Shown here: one piece after another, positions 39,151 to 50,751 of the stretch | How positions within the stretch are numbered: position 1 is the stretch's first letter | Layout of the letters: every line of letters starts with the position of its first letter | Assembly (NCBI RefSeq): GCF_900963305.1 | Contig: NC_042521.1 | Span: forward strand, 5,351,614 to 5,415,613 | DNA: 64,000 bases | Reading direction: 5' to 3' | Source of the DNA: Echeneis naucrates | Lineage: Eukaryota; Chordata; Actinopteri; Carangiformes; Echeneidae | Translations under genes and position numbers: made by a program | The notes under the pieces: model-generated | Told to the model about the DNA's origin: nothing | Seen by the model: only the letters and a program-made list of their open reading frames with translations | The model's database searches: none

Positions 39151-40003
39151 CCCGAACTACTTCGAATTGCGAGCAAACCGTAGCTCCGGTCCGAAAAACG
39201 AAAACACCGTGAGAGACAGAAGAGTCTGGGGATTCTGACAGTCTTATTTGAAAGGAAAACTCCTTAAATTGAGCGTGTAGGGACAGTGCAAAGACAGAGT
39301 GAAATTGTTTTTCGGAAAACCTTGATTTGCATTACAGTCAATTGGGCCAAAACCAGGTGTTGCTGACGCTCTGAGCCCTCCAGTTTAAATTTGGTGAGGA
39401 GTAGAGCTCTCAAACTTAGATTTTATGAATCCCAAGACCTGTGTCTACGTTTTCACAAAAAATCTTTTGTCTCCCTTTCACGGTTTGGCCGTGAGCTCGA
39501 GTTAAACATGAAAATGCCGGTTACTTTTTCACAGTGCTCTCACTCTACTTAACGAGCGGTTACACTCTAACTTTGAGGAAAAAGTGATTCGGACTGCTCC
39601 TTTGAGAGCTCGTAGTTTGAAAAGTGGACTGTTTAGGAGAAAAAGGTTTGATTTTGTGGAAAGAGCACAAGATTTCCTCCGTTTTAAAGTTTGAATGATA
39701 TTTTTAGGTGCACGTATGACTGAGCTATGCGGATGAGAAAATAGGTGAATTTTTGAGGCGATTTTTCGTCGTCTCCCATGCATTCTCTATGGAAAATTTC
39801 GGCTGGTTTTTTGGGAATAACTTTGGGAAAAATCGGAATATCGACTACCCAGAACTTAGCACACTTGTCCCAATCGAGCCGCACGTTTTGATATATATAT
39901 TGTTGGGCTACGTCAAGCGGTACGACCCGCATTAGACGCCGAAAATGTGACGGAATAATAATAATATTAAGAAGAATAATAATAAGTATGGAGAAGATTA
40001 AGT

Positions 40004-40083
40004 AGTGCCTCGTGCTATGCACAGAGGCCACTTACTTCTACTGTGTAGAAGTAGTGGCCCCTGTGCTTATAGCCCGTGGCACT
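40004..40083. repeat. Terminal foldback hairpin
   Basis: The left arm 40004-40040 starts AGTGCCTCGTGCTAT and ends TTACTTCTA. The right arm 40046-40083 starts TAGAAGTAGTGGCC and ends CCCGTGGCACT. The arms pair over about 37 bp with a few mismatches or bulges around a 5-nt CTGTG loop. It marks the right end of the composite repeat, about 25 bp before the rnf5 GC box. Confidence 0.85.
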
Positions 40084-40096
40084 AAATAATAATAAT

Positions 40097-40298
40097 TGGG
40101 GTGGGCGGGGTTTATATTTTCCCCGCCGCCTGTTTTACCGGAAGCGGAAGTCGTAGTTCTGGTCGACGGGCAGCAGCAGCGCCGGTTGCTTCGGCTCGTC
40201 GTTCCCACGGACGAACGATCGTTAGCCCGGCTCAGGGCCGTGTCGGTCGGGTCAGCTCGGTGCTTCACCCTCCCTCTCAGCTCGGGGCAGTAAATATC
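40097..40298 (+). promoter_or_regulatory. rnf5 core promoter and 5' UTR
   Basis: A GC-rich stretch between the composite repeat and the rnf5 ATG. It has a GC box GGGTGGGCGGGG at 40100-40111 and a double ETS-type CCGGAAGCGGAAGTCG at 40138-40153. There is no clear splice site, so the UTR is probably in the same exon as the start codon. Confidence 0.6.
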
Positions 40299-43200
40299 AT
40301 GGCGGCCGCGAATCCCCGCTCCTCAAGTGACGGCGGCCCGGCCAGCAGAGGAGGATTCCCCGCCGGGGAGAGCAGCAACGACGGCTCGGGCGGCGGCGGC
40401 GGCGGCGGCGGCGGGGAGGGCGACCGGGACCGGGACCGGGACCGGGCCACCTTCGAGTGCAACATTTGTCTGGACACTGCCCGGGACGCTGTCATCAGTA
40501 TGTGCGGCCACTTGTTCTGGTACGGACGGGGCTGGGAGGGAAGGGGGGCAGTCTGGATGGGTGGAGGTGTTGTTGTTGTTGTTGTTGTTGTTTGTGTTGT
40601 TTGTGTTGATTGTGTTGTTGTTGTTGTTGATTGTGTTGATTGACTTTCACCATGTGTGAATCACACCCATCTCCTCGGTGAAGCTCGTATTTACAGCCAC
40701 ATGTGGAGTCAGTGCTGTCCTGCTGAACATGTCCATGTTTGATTGGTTTACTCATTTATAGTTCTGCTAAACACTTTGACGTTTTCTCATTAGTTACTGA
40801 TGATGATCAGACTTTAGGAGCCCACTGCAGCTGCTGAGGCACTAAGAAACCAGCCAGCACCCTGGAGATGATTTTGTTATATGACAAGTCAAGTAATATC
40901 GATATATTGGCACCGATTGATGAATAATAAGTGTTTTGGTTTTTTTTTTTTACTATCAGTGAATTAAAGAAAGTGAGCAGGTCATGTGAGGTGTAACAAG
41001 GATGATCAACAGATGTTCTGTGATGAAGTCGTAATACATTTCAGCAGGTTAATTGTTAATTACTCTAATTGTGTAAAATGTAAAACACAAAACTTTAAAA
41101 TAAACCCAGCTTCCACCCAAAACTACGTCTTGAATCAGAGTCCATCCAGGGTCGCTAATTGCCTCCAAGATGGAGGATGGAGGAGACTCAGCTGAAATGA
41201 TTAATCAGATGTAGACGGACCACACCAGGAAACGTGTCTTTAAAGCCTCTTGGGAGTTGCCTGCTTTGGCTGTTTGGTTTGATGTGCTGTAGGTCAGAGG
41301 TCACAGTTGCAGCCAGTGACTTCACCCCTTCTCACTGTGCGTCTCTCTGACACATTAACTTTGCTGTTTTGATTTAAACTGTGTTGATCATTAGCTGCTT
41401 CAGATCAGCTCAGTCTTGCAGTGGAGCTCAAATGTTTCTACTGACTTTTTGCTAGACTCTAAATGAAATTAACCAGAAGTACCAAATACATATTTTCTGC
41501 TTTAGGTTGTTAAGTGAATATGTTTTTGGCCAGACATAGCCATCAATTTGAAGACATTAAGTCAGACTCCTTTGGTGGCAGTAAAAATTATTATGACTTT
41601 TATGAGTATCCCTGGTGAGCCAGAATTATGAAATAGCAGCATTGATCAATAATGGAAGTGACGCTGTAATCAGAGGTTGCACTTCAGCTATGATTCTGTT
41701 CCTTTCTCCTATCGCGGTTTTGTTCAAGAGGCTGCGCAAGCCTCAACCTTGAAACCTCTAGATGTTGAAAATTTACACATGGACTCTGTGACGTGTGTGA
41801 GTGTGTGGCTCATTCATGAGTTATGAGCGTTGTCGGACGGCCGTGCTTGCTCACGGTTTGAGGATAATGTGAGATTAAGGCCACGAGTGTCAGCCTGAAG
41901 TCGAACCCAAGGGCATCGTAATCTGTAGTTAAAGTCATTAGAAGGTTTTTCACACAGAACATTTTTTAGTTTCTCTTTAACTTGCTGTTTTTTTGTTTTG
42001 TTTGTATAGTCCCGTGTTTTAAGAGGAAACATTAAATGCTTTTTTATTTTTTTCCCTTTCTGATTTTTTCCTCAAATTTTTCAGTTGTGTAAACATAATG
42101 ACAAGTAAGTGTCAGTCGGGGGAACCTGTTGCTGCTCAAAACACCTTGGAGTTTGTTTTGCTGTTGAGAGCAACTGTTTTTCTTTTAAATGAGGAGCTAC
42201 CTGAACCTAATCTTTATCTGATATAAATTCTTAGTTTGAAATAGTAATTCTTTAGGCTGAGGTTGTGTGTGTTTGTTTTTTTTTGTTTGTTTTTTTTTTT
42301 TCGTGCAGCTTTTAATGATACACACTGAGCTGTGGCTAATGCACAACTGACTCTAAAATGTCTCTGTCTGAACCCAAAATAACTGTTGATCTGCAGGTCA
42401 GACAGTTTTAAGACAGGCGGACAGGATAGTGCAGCGACTGCCTGTGTAAACAACGAAACCAGTTGGAGGCTGCAGGTCTTCACTGAACATGCAGAGTAAA
42501 AAAAAAAAAAAAAAAAGACAAGGAATAAGGAGATTGTCTGCAGATAAATTCTTTTCCTTTATTTCTTCTTTGTGTTTTCTGCTGGTTATCCCCACGACAT
42601 CTGTGCTCCCAGGGAATCGTAATAAAGTCTAATTGTGTCTTGCTGCTGCTTTAGTGATCGGGGAAATGGTGCATTTCTGCTGAAATCACCCAACACGTGC
42701 ACGTTCAGTTGCTACACAGACGTGTATGGAAGCTGCTGTGTTATGGGCTGATGTAATTTAGTTGCCATGTTACTTGTGTCCCCCTGTTCTCTGTGCAATT
42801 CTGATGAAACTGTCGGCAATGAAGTGAAGTGATGACGTCAGCTCACCTGTTGCGCCTTTGCATTTGCAGCTTAATTAGAAAATGTAACATTAACAAAGTC
42901 AACTGAAGCTAAACTCTGAATGCTGCTTATTTTCTGTTGAACTTGAAACAACTTTCCACTTTGACACAGTTCATTGTTTCGTTCCAGCTAAGCTGCAAAA
43001 AAAATCTTTAAAATACTCAACTGCTATTCAACTAGTTTCAAACAGTAACGACTTCAATGGCAGAAGGTTTTATTTCATCAATACCTTTACATTTTAGTAT
43101 GATGATTACAGTAAATGAAGGAAACAGCCACACCCGGTCCACAGGCGGGATTTATATCACTTTAATATGTCGAGGTTAATGAGCCTGTGACATCTTTACA

Positions 43201-46200
43201 ACCCATTCGAGTGTCTCTGTCTGCCTGTTGTTGCCAGAAAGAATAATTTCATTTCTTTCATCAAGACAAAGCGAGAACTCATCGAGTTAGAGTTGAAAAT
43301 GGAATAAAAATGGCATCAGGGGAACAACTCGGGAATGAAAAATTACTTTATTCATGGCTACTAACTCCCAGAAAACTTCTGACTGTAAGGCTCGGAACAA
43401 GGAGGCAGGTTCAGTGTTTGTTCAGCGAGTGTTTGCATATGTAAAACATGAGAGAGAGGATTATCCCAAATACAGGGATGTTTAAACCAGGTGCTGCTTC
43501 TGATATGGATTGTACAATTGTGGTGGAGAGAAAGCAAAGAGGAATGTACTCAGCATAAATAATTGTTTTTTTTTTACTGATTTCTTCACCTGTTGCTCAG
43601 CGTGTTAGGCCCAACATTTTTTCGCTTCTTATTCTATAACGTGTGTTGTGTATAAAATGTCCAAGAAGGACTAATAAAGCAAATGCACAGAATACTGAGC
43701 ATGAGCACGACCATCCGTCCACGACCTTATAATTATTTATTCCCATGTTTGTGAATGTTCATGTGTCGGTTCAGTGATCTTTTCGTGGCTTCGGATACGA
43801 ACCTGTGGAGAGAAAACTGGTTGCACACAGACGAACTGCATCGCTTTCTTTTTTTGTGAGAGAAAAAGAACATGACCTGTTTTCTGGGAATAAGTTCAAA
43901 TGCTTTGTCTGATGCCTCACAGCCTCAGCAGATGGAGCCCCTCATCTGCATCCATCTTTATTCTAATCAGCAGCGTTTTATGTGGACGATTATAGCTAAG
44001 AGAATGTTATTACATTAAGTTCTTCATTCAAGGCTCTCTGTTCTGACGGATTATTTATTATTTCAGAGCATTTTATAAGAACAAAGTGGAAGCTTGCGTG
44101 TGAGTCTGACCTCTTAAATGCGATCACATGTGATCATATTTGATAGTTAAATGCATCACTTCAGGGAAAGCTCCATGAGACGGTTCTCTGAGAAATGATA
44201 GCACTCTTTCTTTGGAAAATTATCATCTCTAGTTAAGTTTGCGTTAGTTAAACCAGCTATTGGTGCCGCAGAAGTGGGATGTTTCAACCTTTGGTCACAG
44301 CCAGTGTTGTAGGTTTGGTTGGTCACAGTAAATCTGCCATCCTGTGTGCGTGAGTATTTTACACCGAGCTGAAGACCTGCTCTGCCACTCATTGGAAATG
44401 AAGCTGTTGTTTTCAGCTCTGCTTTACGTGTGGCCACACGTTTAATCAGAGTTGAATGTGTAGTTTTGTTGCTCAGGGCTCTGCGCTTTGTTCAGTCCTT
44501 CACATCCACAGGAATGTCATTCTCAGCAGCAAACTGATGGTGGTATTAGACTAATGCTGTATACACGAGCCTCAGTGTGAGTGTGTGTGTGTTACAGCTT
44601 TATGCATTTTTGTTTGGCTTACTTTATGTTTCTATTGAGGTGTTTGGTGAGGTCGACCTGAGCCGGTTGAAGTAATGTGACACTGAGACCTACAGAGAGA
44701 TAAACAACATGTTACAGTCAAAAATGGGACTCTTTAAAGGCAAATGAATCCAGTTTTCCATTTCCAGATGTTGCTGTAAACAGCACTGTTAAAACAAGCA
44801 ACAAGCTTTAAACAATCTTCTCTGTAAAAGCAAAAAAGACCTTCGGGTACAAGAATGCACTTCTGCTGAGGTTTGAAAAGAGCAATTTAAGAAGTATCTA
44901 TGGGCAGAAGGTGCATCTCTCTGCAGCATGTCCTAATTTACTGAAGTCCCAGTGCAGAGTGACAGCATTAATGCAGAGATTTCTTACTTTCAGATTAGTT
45001 TGGTGAAATTAAAAGTAGGGGGGGTAAAACACTTTGTTCCTTAAACCCACTCATTTGTCAAATGTGTAACAGTTAGCGAAGTGTTGAAGAAACTCTAGTT
45101 CTTCTCGTAATCTTTTTACATTCACCAGCTGTGCTATCTACAGTCCAATATCTGAATATTTAAAAATGCGTTCAGCAGCTGAGCAGAGACAGAGAGGCAA
45201 TGAAGCTCACATTGGACGGGATGAAGTCAGTCTTCAGTGTAAAAAGTGTCATTGTGTGATTGTCACGTCGCCGACGTGATGTGGAACAAAAGGCTGTGCT
45301 CAGTTTGATGGTGTGGGCTGTAGAAAGCTGCCTGGAGGACTCTTCGCCTGTTATTGTCCGCTAACGTGATGTGGCATCTCCTCTCTGGCCCTGCATCCTG
45401 CACTCCCACAATGCAACAGGAGCAGGTCTGCCCGACTTCCCCCTCCCGGGCAGAGACTCCGTTAACTATTCACAACAGATGGGCCCCAATTAATAGCAGC
45501 GAAGGGGAGCAGGGACAAGTTTAATCAGCCGTTTTATTAGGAACAGGGGTGGACTTTTTTTGGTGCGAAGCCACAGGTTCACTGTATCTTCTGAAATTAA
45601 TTTGGTGCATATTCATGTGATAAAGCAGCTTCGGGGCTGTTGGTGGTGTTATTGAAGGAAGCAGCTGACATTTTGAAAGAGCGGCGCTATTGTGAGAATG
45701 CTAATGAATGTTTTTGTTCCTCTCTCTCCACAGCTGGCCCTGTCTTCACCAAGTGAGTATTTCCTCTGTTAGTCCTTTGCATTGTAATATTTAATACAGC
45801 TCTGCATACACACACAGGCGTTGTTCATAGTGTAACTGGTGCAGCTTCTCCTCAGGTAAACTCTGCTGGGAATGGGTTGGTGCTGTGGTGAAATTAGATA
45901 GTTGGCAGGAAACAAAAAATGAAATAAATCCCAGGTGTTTAAATGAGAGGATTTCGAGCGTCAATGGATAAAAGCTGCCCTCAATTCTCAGACATCTTCC
46001 CTGTCCCTGGCTCAGATTCAGGGCAACAGGTTTGTTCCATGCCCTCGCCTTTCTTACGCCTCCCATTTTCCTGGCACTTTGCACTGGCCAGAAAAATTAA
46101 AAACGAAAAGTTAGCTCCATACTGAAATCTGACCTCTGAATTTCCAGTCAAAGCAAACATTCAGTGTCTGTTTATTCATCTCAAATATTTTGTTACTCTG

Positions 46201-47637
46201 TCGCTGCACTGAGCACAACTTGTATCGGCATGACGGTCATTCTAGTGAAGCGAGGGCCATGTCAGTTCAGAGTGAGGGTGGCCGTGGTAGTGTGTAATTG
46301 GGGGGGGGGGGGTTGTGATGTAACCTCGGCGTGGAAACTACACCTGTCAGTTCACTTAATGCAGCTTAAACATGCTAATGCACTTAATGCACCTGTTTCC
46401 TGCAGCTTTCTGCACTGCTCACTTCGCCCAGTAGAGCTACACATGACCCAGTGAAGCAGCAGCAGCACTTACAGCTGTATATTATTTAGATTTTTAAAGC
46501 TTTTGTTGTGATTGTGTCACTGGTGCTTATTGCTACAGGAGGTGTTTGTTGTGCGTCAGCTAATAAATCCCGAACCAGCTCCAGCTGATGTCTTTGCTTT
46601 TGTTTGTGACTGAATTCAGTATTTAGACAATACGGCTTGGTTCACTGGAGGAACTTATTGGAAAAAGGTTTTTATCTGATCTGTGTTCCAAATATTTTTA
46701 CATTCTTTTCCTTCTGTTGTCCCTCTCAGTGGTTAGAGACACGGCCCAGCAGGCAGCAGTGTCCTGTATGTAAGGCTGGAATCAGCAGAGAGAAGGTCAT
46801 CCCACTGTATGGCAGAGGGAGCGCCAGCCAAGAGGACCCAAGGTACACTGTGCGTGTGTGCGCGTGTGTGCGTGTGTGTGTGTGTGTGTGGTTGCTTTTA
46901 TGATCGTCCACATGAGTAACCGTTTCTGTTGTCGTTCAGATTGAAAACTCCCCCTCGGCCTCAGGGACAGAGAACAGAGCCAGAGAGCAGAGGAGGGGTG
47001 AGTCGGGTTCTCCTCTCTTTCTTTTCGTGCTCTGGAAGTGTTTTGTGGATCTCTAACACTTGGTCTCTGGTTTTTCTCTGTGCACAGATGTTCCAGGGCT
47101 TCGGGGACACTGGCTTTCACATGTCTTTTGGCATCGGTGCTTTCCCTTTTGGCTTCTTCACCACCGTCTTCAACACCAATGACCCCTTCCACAGAGCAGG
47201 TAAAACACACCAACCGGACTCTCTCCGTCAGTTTCCTGCTCAGTGCTGCTCAGTTAGCCTTGTTAGCTCCATTCGCTTAAATCAGTTGTGTCTTCTTGGT
47301 TTGAACCAGTTAAAAAAGCAGCCGCTGTGTGGAGACGCTCCAGGCTTTATGGCTGTTTAGAGACAATGTGAAACAGATTTTTCCAAAGTCACATCTCCTA
47401 GTTTGACCTTCACTGTCCAGATGGAGAATTTAATAAGAATATCTTATCCGTTAAAGAAAGGATGTGTTTTCAGACATTGGTGTAAACTAGTACCCACATC
47501 CTTCTTCTCCCCCATTAGATCAGTATGCAGGTGATCACCAAGGCAACGGTAACCTCAACAATGGCAATAACAACTGGCAAGACTCCCTCTTCCTGTTCGT
47601 GGCCATCTTCTTCTTCTTCTGGCTGCTGAGCGTGTGA
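40299..47637 (+). CDS. rnf5: RNF5 ER-membrane RING E3 ubiquitin ligase
   Basis: Tail-anchored E3 ligase of ER-associated degradation. Six exons: 40299-40519, 45734-45752, 46730-46842, 46940-46997, 47088-47199, 47519-47637. They total 642 nt, 213 aa. The N-terminus is low-complexity (nine or so Gly in a row, then repeated RD). The C3HC4 RING runs from [14 protein letters not shown] through CGHLFCWPCLHQWLETRP to [12 protein letters not shown], with all zinc ligands present. [37 protein letters not shown] and a C-terminal anchor [18 protein letters not shown] follow. The FFFFWLLS end and the FGDTGFH block fit RNF5 better than the paralogue RNF185. Exon 2 is only 19 nt. Intron 1 is 5.2 kb. The convergent neighbour is slc44a4. 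Confidence 0.95.
40520..45733 (+). other. rnf5 intron 1
   Basis: A 5.2 kb intron. It carries a (GTT)n run at about 40569-40637 just past the donor, T-runs near 40940 and 42280-42301, an A-run at 42499-42516, and a full CRE TGACGTCA at 42833-42840. I see no embedded gene or recognisable transposon. Confidence 0.6.
46301..46312. repeat. poly-G tract
   Basis: About twelve consecutive G on the plus strand in rnf5 intron 2; G-rich in the transcript. Confidence 0.8.
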
Positions 47638-48087
47638 TGGAGGCTGAGAGGGAAGGATGCATGAATGAATGATAGACAGACAGACAGACAAGTGGATCAC
47701 TGCGAGGGAGGAGCACAAAAAAACTAACCAACCAAAAACTAACAACAAAAAAAAAAAACAAAAAAAAAAAAACAACAACTCACACATAACTCGAGCCACA
47801 GACACACTCGTTACATTTTTGAGCAGGTACTAAACTTGGGAGAGAGTGTAGCTCTGTATTTGATTCTAAAACAACACTTTGGTTTTCTTCTCCTCCTGAA
47901 AAAAGGCAGATTCACTTAAAGATCCATCTGGCCACACACACACACACGCATGCACGCACACATGCACGCACACACCTGCTTCTTTTATTGTTTATGCAAG
48001 AAACACTTGTGGAAAATTGGATTTGTGTGAATCCCATAATCAGTCACGTCAGCCCCCCGTACACACCTGTAGATTTACGCACACAGA

Positions 48088-48093
48088 AATAAA
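48088..48093 (+). terminator. candidate polyadenylation signal of rnf5
   Basis: AATAAA 450 bp past the rnf5 stop, in CAGAAATAAAGGTGG. Confidence 0.45.
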
Positions 48094-50296
48094 GGTGGAC
48101 ACTAAGTGTGAGGGGTTCAGAGACAGTATTATGTAACCAGGGTGAACTATAGAAAGGACTTTTTGTGTGTGTGTGTGTGTGTGTTTGCCAAGCATGATGA
48201 TGCAGGGAGTGACTAACTCTGTTGTGGTTTACATCCGTCTTCAGAGTCAGGAGTTTAATACTGAAACAGGGAGCGGGAGGCGGCTGTGGAAAGTTTAGGG
48301 AGGGCTGTGAGGTAACACATTAGTTGCAACAGCAGCTATTTCTTCGTCTAAAAGGCCAAAGAGTAACGGATCAGTCACACACACACGATGACAGGCGGTG
48401 AGAAAATATCAGTGAATCGTTCCTGTTTACAGTTTCCTTACAAAATGAACAAGTTCTCCTAGACTTTGCCTATCTTTGCGACTTGCTCTTAAAAATAAAC
48501 CGACAGATAGCGATAGCACAGATTGATGCATTTTTATATATATTTGTCTTAACGAAAACTGCCATTGCACTGTGAAGTCGCTAGTAGGCAGAGCTGTCCT
48601 GAGGACAGGTGTGTGTGTGTGCTGATATAAGAAACACTTGCTGCTCCTTTTCCCCCACAAAGCTGTTCAAAGAATTTTCTATCAACATCAGCAGTTTGTG
48701 GGTAAGAACCAATCTGCTAGCACGAGGAGCTAAAGCAGAACACGATATATCATGACAGCGAAGGAGTCCATTCAGTTGGTCACAAAGGTGAAAAGGTTGA
48801 GCAACAGTTCAATGAACTGAGCCCCAGCGTGATTCTAAAAAGTTAAACACACTTCTTTTTGTCTGTTGATTTTTGTTTTCCTGGCTGTATGTGTCTGTGC
48901 GTCTGGGTGAGTGTGTACATTATATATTTGTATATATGAATATTGTAAATGCTGTTTTTACGTGTTCCTGAGTGGATGGCCAGCCATAGAGAGAGAGGAC
49001 GAGATGAGCGAGTAGGTCTCAATGCTGTTGTGAAGCACCAAACCACCTGATTCCTTTTATATTTTTGGAAAAGGTTTGTCATTCCCTGTCAATGTGATTC
49101 TCTTTTGCTCTCTGTAACTGACGTCGCACATTAAACAGCTTCAGTCTGCAGCTGTTTAACGATGTAAAACTGAAGTAACACACACTCATTGTAACGTTGT
49201 TGACAGCAGAAGACCCAGATTCAGCTTTGAATCTGAACAGGAAAAGCCTCCAGCTTTGACTCCAAAGAGAACCGCACTGATTTAAGGTTGTTGGGCTCAC
49301 ATTTAAAGTTATCTACATCCCAGATGCAACTCAGTGGAGGTTCTCTTTAGTCTGCGTTAAAGTGGATCTGATGAATCGGGTCTTTGGTACTTCATCTTTC
49401 AGACCAGGGTCAGAGATGAAACTCCTCTGTGGGTTGGACACAGTGGCTGCCGGGGCTCCTTATTTCTTCCATACCTGTCTGTCCAGGTACACTTTGTATT
49501 ATGAGGCTCATGTGACACTAGAACAAAGTGGTGGATTCTTGACAGAATAGACCTGGAGACGATGTCCAAAACCAAACGGTCTAGGAGATTAAAACTTGAT
49601 TAAATCACTGATTTGTCTTCTGTCCTCATTATTTAGAGTGTGAGGTGAACTTCAGACTTTTTAGTTATCTCAAGATCGAAACCGTCTTTTCTAAGTAGCA
49701 CGGTGTAAAATAATTTTACAATTAAAAAAATAAATAAATAAATCACTCAAGTTCAGTAGTGAAGAGCTTAGCACTGACATTTTAATGAGATGTTTCCATT
49801 TCAAAGTTATGTATATTTTGATCATTGATAATTGTTTCATTAATGTACAATTTTAATATGTAATTCTAATGTTGCAGATGGATTATTTTTACACTGCTGG
49901 GTAGTTTTAGTGGAACAGAGTTACAGTGGCAAAGAAAAATGAAATTCTTGCTTGAACTGTTATTTTCCACAACTGCTAGTGAAGACTAGTAGAAGACTTG
50001 TAAGTTCTATTAGTGAAAAAATACATGAAAACAATTTTAGGTCCATCAGTGAGGACAAACCAGACTGTTTAATCCTCCTAAAAAGGACGGTTGTTTAGAT
50101 GCAACTCAGTGAGTCAGCTTCTGGACCGCAGCTTGAGCAGGCCATTAACTCACATCACATTTAACTTTAACTACATTAAAGCAGCATTTAAATGCAGAGT
50201 CCTGGAAGACAAAAACTACATCAGACCTCCAGCAGATAAACGATTCACGGAGGGAGATTCTCACGCAGCAGCTGGAATATGAGTTATAGCTACAGT

Positions 50297-50302
50297 TTTA
50301 TT
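50297..50302 (-). terminator. candidate polyadenylation signal of slc44a4
   Basis: AATAAA on the minus strand about 450 bp past the slc44a4 stop codon. Confidence 0.4.
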
Positions 50303-50751
50303 CCATTATTAACATCAATCATTTCTTTTACTTATAAAACTAGTTTGTTTTTTTTTTACAAATAAAAATATGTATAAGAACCTTTTTATCATTGCACAAT
50401 ATTTGTTCCACATGTGAAGACAGCATTAAAAGTCCATCACGGCCTTATTGCCTCTTTCAGGCATTCAAAGCTGTCAAAAGCTGGTAAATCAGTTTGAAAT
50501 TTAGAAATAGATAACATAAAACAGCTTGTAACATAAAAGATGCTCATAAACGTATACAGTCTTTGTCTCATGTACATCATATGCACATACACCATAAACA
50601 TTTTTTTTTTAAGTACAAAATCAGCAAATCAGTTTTGGTAAACATATCTAAAAAAGGAGTGTTAACAGATTAAACCTGAAGTCACAAATAAAGGACCTGA
50701 AAATCTATGACACGGTGTCAGTCTGGTTTCATGAGGTTCAATTCTTCAGTC

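Larger units (their letters stand above)
37250..40092. repeat. Composite interspersed repeat with higher-order tandem structure
   Basis: It begins CTAGAAAATTCCAGGGAAAT, carries a CCCGTCGCC-rich tract (37295-37340), then alternates a TCTG-rich minisatellite with a conserved roughly 230-bp module three times. It continues through about 900 bp of single-copy-like sequence and ends in a foldback hairpin at 40004-40083 followed by AATAATAATAA. Both ends abut AAT repeats. I recall similar AAT-flanked sequences as abundant in teleosts. I can name no autonomous partner, and no transposase or RT frame is visible. The class is not assigned. Confidence 0.65.
47638..50751. other. rnf5 3' UTR and rnf5-slc44a4 convergent intergenic region
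   Basis: No further gene could be supported. A plus-strand AATAAA at 48088-48093 may end rnf5. It holds A-runs at 47747-47772, AC/GCAC repeats at 47937-47972, TG runs at 48165-48184 and 48609-48620, and minus-strand TTTATT at 50297-50302 as a possible slc44a4 signal. Confidence 0.5.

Noticed and set aside
40004-40083. miRNA precursor
   Set aside because: The hairpin ends an interspersed repeat and resembles a family I recall as multi-copy in fish; no evidence for a dedicated miRNA gene.
40327-40659. Alternative frame with Ala and Leu runs across rnf5 exon 1
   Set aside because: It is an out-of-frame reading of the rnf5 GGC repeat and then of the GTT repeat in intron 1.
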